Notes: generated from the letters alone by a model not told the origin. DNA of 64,000 nt from Edaphochlamys debaryana (GCA_016858145.1 JAEHOE010000078.1:372001-436000), one strand, 5' to 3'; numbered from the stretch's first letter, positions 42,444 to 55,533 are shown. Program-made: numbers and translations.

Positions 42444-45400
42444 ATGTCTCAGCGACGTCCACGCTTCGTCCCGCCAGCGTTCTGCTGCCCGTGGACCGGC
42501 GAGCTGATGCTGAACCCGGTGGTGACGGCCGATGGCTACACCTTTGAGCGCGGGCCCATCGAGGACTGGCTGCGGGAGAGTCGCACAAACCCCTGCACAG
42601 GTATGCCTGTACAGGCCTATAGCAGGTCGTGGGACTCAACAGGGCTTGCTCACCTGAGGTTGCCGCCGTCCCGTCCCCATCCATCCATCCGCAACCATCG
42701 CAGCACATCCCACCTCACGAACCCCAGGCACGCCCCTGCCCAGCCGAGATGTCCGGCCCAACCTGGCTCTACGGTCCAGCCTGGACGACTGGCTAAGAGC
42801 CAACCGGCTGACGGAGGAGGGAGTGCGGGCCATGCTGAGGGAGCTCCGCGGCGCGAGGGGGCCAGAGCCCCAGCCGACGGCCCCTGACGACGCAGCGGGC
42901 TCCGTGCCCCCTCGGCCCCCTGCGCCGCCTCCGCCCCTCCCCCTCCCCGCCAACCCCTGGGATGAGGCTGTGGCCACCGCAGCACGCACCCTGAACCGCG
43001 TCTTCGGCGTCGCGCCCCCTGCGCCGCTGGCGGCCTTGCAGCCATCGCAGCAGCAGCAGCCGTCAAGTGCCGACGCCCTCACAGCGGGTGCCACGTGCGC
43101 GCAGGCGGGGGCATCACGGGTCGCCATCCCGGCCGCAATCGTTCCCGAGCCCAGGGCCAGGGCAGCGCGGCAGAAGGGGCGAACCGCGGCAGGACATCAG
43201 GCGGACGAGGGGCCGCCGGCGCGGGCTGAGGGGCGGCGGACTGGGGCGCTGCGGGTTGCGTTCCTGCTGGGGGCTGTGGTCGCCACGGTGGGGCTCACCG
43301 CCCTCTCGGTGAGTTGGCGCAGCGCTGAGCCTGTTCCGCTTGGCCCCGTGTATCACGCAGGGTCACCGGAGTGTATGATGTATATCCCTTGAACGCTCTT
43401 CTACCGGCTGTGGCGCCCCTGCCTCCCGCGTTGCGTCCGCTATGCTGTGCAAGCAAGTCGATCCTGCTTTCTTCCACGTCCTCTGACCGTCCAACCTACC
43501 TGCTGTGTTGCGCAGGTCTCGAGCCCGCTGGGTCTGGCTGTGTTGGCGGGATCGCGGCACAGGGGGCTGACGGAGGTGGTGTTGAGGGCGAGGGGCGGCG
43601 CAGGTCTGCGAGACGCCGCCGCATGGGTGGGTGGGCGCAGTGGGGCGAAGGGGTGGGTCGTGCTGGGCTGGCGGGCATTGGTGTCATCACGTGTCTTGCT
43701 CGCGACACCGCCTCCCTCTCCCCCTCCCACTGGAACCCCCCCCCCCCCTTCCCCCTCCCCCCCAGCCCTCCCTCGACGGCCGCTCCGCTCTGCACTACGC
43801 CGTGGACCTGGGGTGGGGGGCGGCCGCACGCAGCCTGATGGAGGCGGGGGCGGACCCCCACGGGGCAAACACGGTGCGTCGACTAGCGGTAGGGGGCGGT
43901 GCGTGGGGCTTTGGAGGGTCCGTCCCAACGGAACCCCCACCCCCATGCGCAGTATGATGGGTGGGGCCTTCCTTGGGGGCAGCCAAGCTTGGTACCGGTA
44001 TGCTGCCTGCTGCCCCGCGTCCCGCGCAGCAGCGCAGGGGGGGCGCCTCCTGGCTCTCTCCCCACTCTCCATGACACCGCGTTGATCCCCCGACCTGCCC
44101 TCTCTCTGCCCCCAAGCGCACGACCACGCCCCCGCTCCCGTCCGCGGCGGCCGCGGGGCGGGCCGCGCTGGTGGAGGACCTCCTGTGGGCCGGCGCACAT
44201 CCCGACGCAATCGACTCGGTGAGCTGTCGAGCGTCTCCCTGTGCTGTAACCCTGAGCTGCCACTGATCAGAAGCGGGGCTGCCGGGGCGGGGTGCTGCGC
44301 ATGGGGCGCTGCGCCAGAGCTGCATTCCGGAATAGAATGTGGGTTTCGCTGTATTAAGACCCATGGCCGCGCCTTCCCCCAGTCACCTCCTGCCCTTTCA
44401 CACCCCCAGGCCGGCCGTTCGGCGCTGGAGTATGCGGTGGAGGGCGGGGACGTGCGGTCGGTGCGGGCGCTGCTGGGGGCGGGCGCGCAGCCCAAGGGCA
44501 CGGTGCGTATAGCACTCCAGGGCCGCTGGCGGGGGATGCAAGGGGGCAACTCGAGGTCCCGACGCCGCGGTGGCTCCTCCCTGCCCATGCGCACTCCAGA
44601 CCTCGGGTGCATCAGACAGCTGCCGCCGTAGGGCTGTGATCATCAGCCGCACAGCGCGGGGTCATACCACCGTGGCGCCTGTTGCGCCGCCTGCGTAGTG
44701 CCTACCACCACGCCTTCCCCTGCGTACATACATGCCCCCCGCGCCCTTCTCCTGCAGAACCCGCGGCGACCGGCCCCCCTGCTTGCTGCCATCCTAACGG
44801 GGGAGGACGAAATCGCTGAGCTGCTGCTGACGGGGGGCGCGGACCCGAACGCCCGGGGCCTGCGGGTACGTGTGGAGACGAGTGCGCTAGGGGCTTGCAT
44901 GCTTCAGGGACCCTTGGCTTGTAGCCGCCGCTGAACCGGCGACGACTTGTGGGGGAGATGCAGGAGGTAATCAGTCTCGATTGATGAGCACCGCGCTCGG
45001 CCCAGATCTGGGTTGAACAGATCTAGGCTGACAGATGATCTTTGACCCGACCCACATCACAACGCCCCGCCGCTGCCCCTCCTGCTAGAGCCAGGACTCC
45101 GTCCTCCTGACGGCCGTCAGCGCCGGCAGCGAGCGGGCCGTGCGGGCACTGCTGGCCGCCGGGGCCGACCCGCACGCAGCAAACCCGGTGAGCGAGGCGG
45201 CGCAGGCTTGGGTACGGCACCGTCCTGCACCGTGCCGTACCGTGCCGTACCGTGTCATACCGTGGCGTACCGATTGGCTGGGCAGGGCGCGCAGGGGCAG
45301 GACCGGGGCAGGACCGTACGGGCCCGAGGGGCGTGATACCGCGATTACCGCCCCTTCTCTCACGTGCTGCGCGCCGTCCGCAGGCCGGCGAGGAAGCCCT

Positions 45401-48400
45401 GTACCGGGCGGTGGCGTTCGGGCACGCAGGGATCACCAGCGCCCTGCTGGAGCGGGGGGTGGACGCCAACCTTGTGTACACGGTGCGTTGCCGTACCTCG
45501 TGTGCTGTTGCCGTACATCCGATGGGCAGATCTGCTAAGACGCGCCAAGGATGTGTCCTTAAGGGTATGTGCTGAGCGCCGCTGTCGTACTGTACGACGC
45601 CGCAGTACTACTCCATGCGGAGCCCGCTGCACATCGCCGCACAGAACGGCAGGGCCGACGTCGTGCGCTTACTGGTGGAAGCTGGTGTGGCGCACTCCGC
45701 CGACGAGGTGCGTGCGCCCAGGGACCGAGGCCACGTGGCAGACGGGACGATCATGGGCTCTGGCTGACTGGCTGCCTCCCTGACCCAGGCCCCCAGCTTC
45801 GGGCGCTTTGCGAATGTTGCAGACTGCTAGAAGTTATACCCCTCACCTGTGCGAGTCGGAAATACTCCTAGAAGTGTCACTCCTCAACCGTGCGACTGTC
45901 GACCATAGCGGTTGCCCTCGCTCCTCCTCCACCGCCAGTCCGGCCGTACACCGATGCACCTGGCCGCCGCAAAGGGCCAAGCTTACGTAATCGGCCAGCT
46001 GGCGGCGGCGTACTGCGGCGTGGTGGACGCGGTCGACGAGGTGCGTACCGTACGGAGTACGGCTGGGTGGCCACCGTACGGAGGCCAGAAAACCGAAGGG
46101 CAGCTGTGATGTGGTTGCGCTGTGCGCCAGGGCACGGGGACGGTGGTTCATGGAATCATGGGACACGATAACCGACCGATCTCAGTTACCTATCCTATTC
46201 CCGCCCAACATGGATTTGAGACAAGGTCTGTGTCACCTGTACTATGCCTTCCGCAGGGCCTGCGCACGCCGCTCATGGTTGCCGCGGCGCGCCGGGCCGA
46301 CGCCGCGCAGGCTGGGGCGGTGCAAGCACTCATCGCCGCTGGGGCCAACGTCAAGCTCCGGGACGCGGTGAGCTGGGCCCGGCCTGGGCCTGACCTGGTC
46401 CCGGGCGGTTGGACCCCACGCGGCGCTCTCTTGGGCGCCCGCCTGCTTACAACAGAACCCCAAGTGTCGCCCTGCTTACCGCCACCCTCAGACCCTCCCT
46501 CCCTCCTCCTGCCCCTGCAGACTCAGCAGACGGCGCTCGGGTGGGCGCTGCGGTGGGATGCCAGCCTGGAGGCTGTGGAGGCGCTTCTGAAGGCAGGCGC
46601 GGATACAGAGGCACGGGATTCGGTGGGTTGGGTTCCGACTGTTGCTAGCCGACTTGTCCACCGCCGCTCACCGCACCGTACGTACGGCTCCCCGGCTGCC
46701 CCGAAGCGAAAGAGCCTGTCCCTCTCCCTGTGCCTCTCGCCCCGCCCCGTACGCCCTGGCCCCGCCATACGGCAGTACGGCATGACGCCCGCGCGCTGGG
46801 CGGTCGCGGCGAACAACAGCGCAGCCCTCAGGGTGCTGCTGCCGTACAGGCCAAAGGGCGCCGAGCCGCTCGGCCAGGTGCGTGCACGTGCCGTACAGTC
46901 GTACAGGTCACGTGCGTCCGCGCAGTAGACGTGCGTGCGTATCAAGGTCTGCCGTCAGTGAACCCACAACCCCACAAGCGCATAGCCTGCTGTCACGGGC
47001 TTTGCCCTGACCTTGAAACCTATGGAATAAAGCACTCGCGGCTTGAGGACTCGCGGCGGCTTGTGGCGCCCCCCCCCCCGCCTCCTGCAGGATGCGGGAC
47101 CCTTCCTGACGCGGGCCGTGGAGGCGGGGGACTTGGACCTGGCCCAGGGTCTGGTGGACGCGGGCGCAGGGACAGAGGCCGCGGACGAGGTGGGGTGGGG
47201 TGCCGTGCGGTGCTGAGGCCGGGCCGCCTTGACACTTGTCGCCTGCTGCCCGTTCCCCCGTGTGCCGAGTGGCAGTGGGCCATGTGTACACACACGCCGT
47301 ATCTACGGCCGGCCGGCTAGTCACCGCGCCTACACTTTCTCGGCTTACACGCGCAGCCCTTCACACCCTCGCAGGAGGGCCTGCGGCCGCTCCACCTGGC
47401 GGCCCTGGCGGGGGACGTGCGGGCGGTGGGGCTGCTGCTGGGGGCGGGGGCCGCACACGCGGCAGCGGACCAGGTGGGGCGGGGCGCACGGGGGTGGGGC
47501 AGGGGGGGGGAAAAGGGCGTTGGGGGCGCACATGGGCCAGGCCTTGCGACACAGCCGGCCCTTCCTGATGAGGGTTGAGCACGCAGGCTCGAGGCGCGCA
47601 GCTTTTCACTGCTGGTCGCCGGCCGGCATCGGCATTTGCAGCGCGCTTAGCTCGGCTCAGTGTGGCACGCGCCCCTCCCATTACCCATCACTCCCATCAC
47701 TCCAGGGCTGGACGGTGTCGGTGCCCGCATTGCGCCAATGTCCTCTAATCCCTAATCCCTTTCCTCCTGCGACCCCTCGCCCGCCCCATCCCGCGCCAGG
47801 AGGGCTGGACCCCGGCGCACTACGCAGCCAACGCCGGAAGCCATGGCTCGGTGCTGGTGGGGCCGGAGGGGGGTGGGGAGCAGGGGGGGGGGCACGTGTG
47901 TGTGGCACGTGGCTCCTGCTCCGGGCTGCTGCCTTTCGTTACCATCCTGTGATCTCCCCCAGGACCTGATCCCGGCGCTGCCCCCCTGCCCCAACCACAC
48001 AGCTGCTGATGCGCGCCGGCGCCAACATGCGAGCCAGGACGCTGGTGAGCTGAGCGGGTGTATGCGTACGGCACACCGTCGTACGACGCGGGAAGATGAA
48101 GGGCCGTGCGCACTTGGCGCGCGCGCGGTGCAGGTGCAGGGGTCCATGCGCCGGTTGTGGCAACGAAAGCAACGTCACAAGCCTTGCATCCTGCACACCC
48201 AAGGTTGCCCTCATCCCCCCAAACCAACCCCACGCATGACCCCCCACCTACCCCCCCCCTGACCCCCTTCACCTAACCCCCCATCCACCGCCCCACCCAT
48301 CCCCTCACAGGACGGCCAGACGCCGCCCGAGCTCGCGGGCGCTCCCTTCAACGGCGCCATGCACGGGCTGGTGTCGTACCTCCGTGCCGTAAACGGGGCG

Positions 48401-48589
48401 GGGCAGTCGGCGCGGTGGGCGGAGGCGGAGCTGGAGTGGGGGGTGCGGGAGGTCCTGGGGGACGGGAACGAGGCGGGGTGGGGGTGGCTGCTGGCGGGGG
48501 AGGGGGGGGAGGGGGGCGCTTGGGGCGGGGCGCGTGGGGCGGGGGCGACGCAGGCGGGGGGCAGTGTGGAGGCGGGGGGTAGTAGGTAG
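42444..48589 (+). CDS. U-box / transmembrane / ankyrin-array protein, copy C
   Basis: Exons: 42444-42600, 42728-43308, 43516-43626, 43766-43873, 44117-44218, 44410-44502, 44758-44865, 45095-45187, 45384-45482, 45606-45707, 45939-46040, 46257-46367, 46521-46622, 46776-46877, 47091-47189, 47375-47473, 47800-47856, 48003-48044 and 48311-48589. All ankyrin exons are phase 0. The U-box is nearly identical to copy A. The linker lacks the extra intron of copy A (10226-10356). The hydrophobic segment is VAFLLGAVVATVGLTAL (about residues 229-245). Ankyrin modules include TPLMVAAARRA, TPMHLAAAKGQ and RPLHLAALAGD. The last exon is Gly/Glu/Ala-rich and lacks the CGACGEDW end of copies A and B. No disabling change was seen, so this is likely functional. 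Confidence 0.83.
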
Positions 48590-49220
48590 TGGGTAGGAAG
48601 GGGCGGTGGGGGTCGTGAGGGGGGAGCGTACGAGGCGTGAGCGAGTGGTTGAGGTTGCGGGACGAGGGCAGAGAAGTGTGCCATGGCAGATAGATGGAGG
48701 GTTTGTGGTGTACGGCATGCACGCACGCAGATTGGAGGTGTCTGGCGCGGAGAGCATGGCAGGGTGAGCGCGGCATTTGAGTGAGGTGTGAGAATTGCAC
48801 ATTGAGTGATGCATCATCCTTGCCGTCAGGAACGTGGGTGGAGGCCCTGGAGGGGGAGGAGGTTCTGTAGGGGCCAGGGGAGGACGGACAGCAAGCACTG
48901 GCGCATGGTACTACCGTACTACAGTACCTCAGTAGCTGTTGGCGAGGAGAAGAGCATGCATCCGCAGCCGCTGTGAGCATGGTTGGCTGCGGAGGGCCTT
49001 CGGCCGAGTCAGATCCGATGTCTTTCTAGGGATAGACCAAACGGTCTTCAGGCGATAGTTAGAGCCTGGGCTGTGGTAATTGGTTGAAATGTGGAAGAGC
49101 TGTGGAGGGGAGCAAACCCAGGCAAACCCGCGGAAGGCGTGCCTCGCTCCCAATTCCCAACGTCCCCGGCCAGCATGCCGGCCATACCCACAAAGATGTG
49201 TGACGCACCCGCAGCGGAGT

Positions 49221-49473
49221 CACACGCCACCGGTCTCACAGGCTCACGTGTCATTCAGTGGAACCAAGTCAGCCCCAACTACGTTCCGCGCGTCCAGCGC
49301 TTCTTGCCGCACCCCGGCTCCCGGCTGTGATGCGCTATGCGCACCGTCTACAGAGCCACACGCCACAAGCCACCGGCCCCACGACCTCACGTGGTGGCAA
49401 CAACCGTATTCCAAGTCAGCCCCAATCCGGCGCCTCCAGCGCCTCTTGCCGGGCCCCGGCTTCCCACGCGTGA
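49221..49473. repeat. Imperfect two-copy tandem repeat, period about 136 bp
   Basis: Units from about 49221 and 49357 share CACACGCCAC, CTCACGTG, CCAAGTCAGCCCCAA and CCAGCGC(T/C)TCTTGCCG in the same order. Non-coding, between two convergent genes. Confidence 0.6.
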
Positions 49474-49580
49474 ACACGCCCACTCGACCGGCCCACACGC
49501 GCACAACGCCGGCAACGAGGCTCAGTCAGTTGGGTTCCTGTCCTCGTTCCGACCTCCACCCCGGTCTTGGCCAGGGTCCA

Positions 49581-49750
49581 GCTCTAGATCCGGATCCGGA
49601 TCCGGATCTGGTCTTGGCCTTGGGCCGGGTCAGGCGCCCCTGCCGCGCTGATCCAATCTGGATCCTATCCCGAATCCCATCCTGGAGACCTGGGCCTGGC
49701 AACGGTCCGGCTCCGGATCCAGATCCAGATCCGGATCCAGATCCGGGGCC
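49581..49750. repeat. GGATCC/AGATCC hexamer arrays
   Basis: Two short arrays (about 49587-49609 and 49709-49747) built from GATCCG and GATCCA units. The same hexamers recur in introns and exons across the window. Confidence 0.85.
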
Positions 49751-49755
49751 TCGGC

Positions 49756-52700
49756 CTAGGCGGCCTTGGCCTCCGCGCCCCCCGCCGCTCGGCCGCACCA
49801 CCAGTAGTTGCTTTGGTAGTAGAACACGTCCACCTGGGGGGGGGGGGGGAAGGGGGGGGAGGAGGGGGGAAGGGTGAGGGGGGAGGAGGCGGGGGAGGGG
49901 GAGTTGGAGGCGTGGCCAGGACGAGGGTGGGAACGGTGGGAAGGGCGATGACTGGAGGTGGTCTGACCGGAGGTGACGGAGGAATGGAGGGCGGAATGCG
50001 GGTGGAAGGCTGCTGACTGCTGCGCACCAAAACAGATTGTCTCCTTCGGCACCGCTCTCGCCGTACAGCCGTTGCTTGCATCGAGCTCCAAACTCTCCCG
50101 GTCCAACCTTCGCCGCCCCCCTTTCCTCTGCCCCCTCCCCCTTTACCCTCCCCCTCCCTGCCCCCCCCCCTCCCCCCACCATGGACGGCTCAGCGATGGG
50201 CTCCGTGGCTCGGAAGGGGTTGCGCTGGGGGGGCAGGGTCACCTCCCCGCCTGCAGCCACCCACGCCGCCGCGTCGCCCTCCGCCTCCTGCGGGCAGTGG
50301 GGGGGGGGGGGCAGGGGAGGAGGGGGGGGGGCAGGAGAGGGAGAGGGTGGTAACAAGCGCAGTCACCTTGCTTGCCCAATGCAGGGGGCCCTCCTCAGCG
50401 CTCTTCCCGACGAACACGTGAGTCAGCCGCGTTGCGCTGACAGAGTGCAGTTGTGGAACATGCGTCCCCGCGCCATGCAGCCTCCCCCTTGCCCCTCCCC
50501 CTTGCCCTGCCCGCCTGCCAGCTTCCACAAAGGCTGTAACCCCCCCCCCTCTCAAACCGTCCTATCTTCCTCCTGACCTTCCTATCCCCTACATCCCTCC
50601 CTTGCGCTCCCTCTGACCTTGCCCCCCCCCTCCCCCCCTGACCTTCCCGCCGGTCCCTCTCGCCCCGCCTCCCCATGCTTCCGTCCACCCCCTTCTTGGA
50701 CCAACCCCTTCCCACCTTCCCTCCCCCCTCTCCCCTCCCCCCACCTGCTTGGCGTAGGCCGTGAAGGCCAGGGGCACGTGGTGCCGTACAAGGGCGGCCA
50801 GGGCGGGGCCCCACAGGGGCTGGTCGGCCTGCGAAGAGAGGGGGTGGAGGGGTTGGGGTGGGGGGTTAGAAGGGAGGGAGAGGTTGGGGGAGGGGCAGAA
50901 TTGCGGAGGCAGGGGAGAGCGTGTGAGAGTGGGTCGGGAGTGGGTCGGTACATCAGTGGCTGACACCCAAACCATACCTATCGAAAGCAAAGTCGAGGGG
51001 AGCGTGTGAAAGTGTTGATACCTACAAAAAGGAAATCCCGACAGCACATGGCTCCTACGGCTGCTCACCTCCGATGCCCCTGCGTTGAAGGCAATGGCCA
51101 GGTCAGGGGGGGACCAGGGGCAGGGGGTGCCGGGGGCGGCCTGCAGGCCCCCGCCCACGCCCTTGCGGCCCGCGACAAAGTCCTGAGGGGGAGGGGGGAG
51201 GGGGGAGGGAGGGGGCACAGGCGGGGCCATCGGTTGGAGGCACGGGTACGGTAAGGGGGAAGGCCAAGGGTTGGATTACGGGCTCCGTCTCTCTCGCCGT
51301 AACGAAAGGAACAGTGGCGTGCACGGATGGCCAGCCGATATCCTCGACTCCTCCGCCGTCTTCCCCTGGACTTGACGTTCTCTCTGGCCACATTTGGCCC
51401 CCTCTAATACCCTGCGGTCTCCCGCTCCAGCCCCCCTGGTAGACCCGCTCCGCTGCACCCTTCATCTCCCCCGCCGCCTCTCAATCGCCTCCATCAAAGC
51501 CCCTCCACCTCAACCCCACCCCTCGCCTGATCCACGCCCCCCTTACAACCCCTCCACCTCTCAACCCCCTCCGTTAAAACCCCCTCCACACTAACCCCAC
51601 CCCACCCCAACGCACCTGGTAGGTGCACAGGTGGTACGAGTAGAGCAGCTCCCTCCCCGGCGGGGGGGCGGGGGGGGACAGAGCGCTCCCCTGCAGGCGG
51701 GTCACGGGAGATCACCACATGCCGAGGCGGGGGTGGTTGGGTGGTTGGGATGTGAGGCAGTGAGGGGCAGGCGGTTAGGTTTCGTACGGCCGTACGGTAA
51801 TGAGGTGAGGATCCGTACCTGCGGCATCGCCCGCCCGTCCGACTCGTCCAGGATGATGTCGGACAGCTCCGGACCCACGAAGGCCACGTGCAGGACACGT
51901 GGGCCGCCGCCGCCGCCACCGCCCGCCGCCTGCGTACGACAGGGGGTGGACGAATAGTACGCGCGGTACGGCAAGTTGGCCCGCGCCCGGCCCAGCCAGG
52001 CAGAGTAGCCGGCTTCCTCCATGCCGTAACAGGGCTGGATCTAACCAATGTGGGGTGGATCTTGTGCGGATCTCATGTCTCGGCGCATCCGCCCCTGCTA
52101 GCCTCGAGAGCGACCCACCTCTGCCGCCGCCGGATCCAGGGGCGGAATGAGATTCAGGATCTCCTCCCAGATGAGATCGGCGGGCACCTGGGGTGGGGTG
52201 GTTGAGGGCAAGAGCCTGTGGGGCCTGGGCAGTCAAACGGCAATGTTGACGCCGCCGCCCTCGCTTTAAGCCTAGCTTCTCCCCCCCCCCCCCTGCTCCT
52301 GTCCCCCAAGCCCCCCTGGTCGCCTCCCCCCCTCCCTTTCCCCCATCCTTCCCCCCCACACACCTCCCCCCCATACGGTACACATCCCACCTCGAATGCC
52401 GATGCCCCTAGCACGTGGATGTCGATCCGGCGCTTGGCCGCCAGGGCGGCGGGGGAGTAGTGGTGGAGCAGGGCCTGGGGGGGGGGGAAGGGGGGGGGAG
52501 GGGGAGATGAGAGCTGGTAAGAGGGCTAGCCAGCACCCAATTGCAGACGTACACGAGCGCCCTCCGCACACGAGCGCCCACTTGCCTCCAAAACGTCCCC
52601 CCCTCCAAGCCCCACCCCCCGCCCCCCACCCCCCACCCCCTCTCTCCTTCCGCTCTCCAGTTCATGCGACAATCTCCCCCCTCCAACCCCACCCCCTCCC

Positions 52701-54517
52701 CACCTGCACCGCCGTCAGGGCCTGCGACATGCGTTTGGACAGCAGCCCCAACATGGGGGGGTCCATGGGGGGGAGGGGCCGCCAGGCCTAGGGGGGGGAG
52801 GGGGGACGAGGGGGGTTGAGGGGGAGGGGGGGGAAGGGGGGGGGCAGCGAAGGGTAGCAGCAGTGCCGCGCAGCGCCTTCTGCCATGCCCCGTGCACCCA
52901 CGCGAGCCGGGCGCTGACGACGGCTGAGACCCCGCCGCCTACCACGCAACACCCCCACCAAAACCCATGCCTCACCATCCATCCATACCTTTCCCCCTGC
53001 CCTCCCCTTACCCCCCCACCAGTCGTCAGGCCAGCCATCGACAGAGCCGCTACTGGAGCTCGCCGGACCCTCCGCTCTGGACCTCGGTGCGCATTGGGCT
53101 CGCTGGCCGCCGCTGTATCTCTTCCTTCGCTCTCCACTGCTCCGAAAATCCCACCCCACCACCAGTCCCCCTCCCCCCCCACCTGGTACGCCGGCCACCC
53201 CTCGGGGGGGGGCTCCCACGGCCCCACCGCCCCCGGGCCCCCCTTGCCCGGGGCAGGGGCCCCCCCGGGGCCCAGGGGGGCCCAGCGGGGGGTGTCGGGT
53301 ACGTAGTTGGGCACACGGCCCGTGGCTGTGAGGTTGCGGTGGGCGAGCTGGGGGGGGGGGGGGAAGGAGGAGGAGGGAGCAACGCGGGGGGATAAAACGG
53401 GCCGGGAGGCCGGGGGGGAAAGGGCGCGATGAAGACGTGAGCAGTGCAGGAAGGGCAGCGGACACAACCCCAAGGCAAGCGGCGTGCCGCCGCTCACGCT
53501 GGGCCAGGGGGCGTGATCGTGGACACAGGCCCAGTTCTTATTCCGTCCCTCTCCCCTCTCCCCTCTCCCTCCCCCCTTTCTCACTCCCCACCTCCCTTCT
53601 CCCCCCCCCCTCACCAGCTGGCTCTCGTTCATGTGGCGGTACGACAGGCACACGCCCACGTGGGCCCCCGCCCAGTACGGCCCCCGGTGTGCCGTACACG
53701 CCCACCCCCACTGGCACTGGGGACAGCACGACAGCCCCTCCGCCGCCTCCGCCGCATTCGCCTCCCGATAGCCCCCGCCGCCCCCGGCTGCCGCCGCCGC
53801 CGCCGTTGTCGTACCCCCCGCCGCCTTGGCGGCGCCGCCACTGTCGCCGGTGCTGCTGCTGCCGGCTGCCGGATTCGGTTTCCCGGACCCGGAGTCAGCC
53901 GTGGTGGCCGGATCCGTCGTTGGATCCGGCTTGCCGCCCTCCGGTGAGGGCGTGATTGCGGCAGTGGGTGCCCCCGCCCCGGTAGCGGGGGCCTGGCTGG
54001 GCCCGGCCGGGCCCGCCCCGGGCCCCGAGGCCGGGGCCTGGCTGGGCCCGGCCTTGCCTGCCGCTATGGCGACCAGCTGCCCCCGGGTCCGGAGGCACAC
54101 CTGGGTGGGGTGGGGTGGGGTAGGGTGGGAAGCGGGGGACTGGGTTGGGCGGGGGGACGGACAGGCGGCAGCCCAGGGGGTCAGCAGCCCCGTGCCTGCC
54201 ACTGCTGACCCGGCCCCTGCGCCCCTGCCCCATGCAGCGACGACAGCCCTCGGCCCTGCGCCGCGATTCTTGGCGCCCTCGCACCGGTGAGCACGTCTTC
54301 CGCACCTCGTCTGCACCCCTTGACCCGCAACAACTCCCCCCCACAGGCGCCCCTACCCGAGTAACCCAAACACGCAGCACCAACCCAACGGTAACCCCAC
54401 GCACCGAGCACTTGGCCTCCCCCAGTATGCCCCTCAGCTCCGCCCGGGTCAGGGGGCGCCGCAGCATGGGCCCCAGCAGCTGCTGCACATTGATGCGCTG
54501 GGCGGGGGGTGGAGGGG

Positions 54518-54556
<39 letters not shown>

Positions 54557-55533
54557 GCGTTGGAGGTGAGGGGTGGAAGGCGGTGTCAAAGCGCTGGGGG
54601 GCGGCGGGGCCCAGAGGGCATGGATGCCACCCCAAATTCAAGTCATTCAACCAGCTATCCCCGGATCCGGCCCTGGATCCACTGGGGGGCCATCCTGGAT
54701 CCGGCCCTGGATCCAATAGGGTGCTATCCTGGATCCCGGCTCTGGATCCACCTGGACGTAGAAGTCCCGGGGGGTGCGGGGCCAAGACTCTGGCGGCAGG
54801 TCGGCCTGGGGGACGCCGTACGGCAGGGGGCCTGAGTGACAGGCCGGCGCACAACGGTTGTGCGCATTCCCTTAACCGAACGGGGATCCCACAGAATCGA
54901 TCGGCGCCCTTGTATTGTCGTTTCTCCCGTTCTCTTCGCCAGCTGCAGGTCTTGCAGGTGTCGCTTACTGTCATTCCCGCTTCTACGGTATACGGGGGCG
55001 GACCTCCAGTCTGCGCAGGCCCTCACGTTGTCGAAGGGGCCCCTCCCCAAGCCCCCCCCTTTAACCCTCCCTCCCCCCCCTCAACCCTCCCTCCCCCCCT
55101 CAACCCTCCCTCCCCCAATTAGCCCCGCTCCCCCACCCCCTCGCCTGCAGGGCGTGGAGGAGGCGCATGGCCCTACACAAGGGCCGGTGCTGCTTGAAGT
55201 CGGCCCGCTGGCATTCCTGGTTGCAGTACCAGGCTGCCGTACGGTACGGCGAGACGATACGGAGGGGAATGATTAGCGGGGCCGGGCGGGGCGGGGCGAG
55301 GCGGAGGGTTTGGGTCGTCTCGCCGGGGTGAGGTGTGGGATGGGGTAGGGTCTGGAGAGACTGGTTGGGGTGGCTTGGGGAAGGGCTGGACATCTAGTCT
55401 GCACTCTGCAGGCGGGCTCACCTGAGTCGCAGGCTCCGCAGCGCAGCAGCTTGCCCGGCGCCACGTTGCAGCAAGCCGTGCATGCCGCGCCGGTGTGCAC
55501 CAGGTGCGGCGTGTCGATGGACAGGGCGGCCAT
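49756..55533 (-). CDS. MYND zinc-finger protein with MSS51-type C-terminal domain (636 aa)
   Basis: Exons on the minus strand: 55533-55422, 55233-55145, 54805-54752, 54497-54405, 54100-53615, 53347-53183, 52787-52704, 52474-52391, 52187-52119, 52034-51819, 51690-51616, 51182-51069, 50828-50745, 50287-50180 and 49833-49756; the sum is in frame throughout. Residues 18-57 are a complete MYND finger: C18-x2-C21, C32-x2-C35, C41-x3-C45, H53-x3-C57. A Gly/Ala/Pro-rich linker lies in exon 5. Exons 8-15 show the signature of the MSS51/ZMYND17 C-terminal domain: IDIHVLGASAFE, VAFVGPELSDI, PDLAIAFNAGAS and VFYYQSNYWWCG. Yeast MSS51 is a mitochondrial translation factor, but plant and algal relatives are uncharacterised, so that role is not transferred. 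Exon 2 ends in a GC donor. An extra in-frame exon near 50389-50440 cannot be excluded. Confidence 0.82.
54521..54555. repeat. 35-nt poly-G run
   Basis: Uninterrupted G run in an intron of the MYND gene; on the gene strand it is a C run 24-58 nt upstream of the exon starting at 54497. Length is unlikely to be exact. Confidence 0.9.

Larger units (their letters stand above)
48590..49755. other. Spacer between convergent genes (copy C and MYND gene)
   Basis: Shared 3' region. Contains a ~136-bp imperfect tandem repeat and GATCC-type hexamer arrays (listed separately); no gene seen. Confidence 0.5.

Noticed and set aside
50389..50440. Candidate extra exon of the MYND gene (VFVGKSAEEGPLHWASK)
   Set aside because: It would be in frame, but has no clear upstream acceptor and does not match the MSS51-type domain; the model is complete without it.
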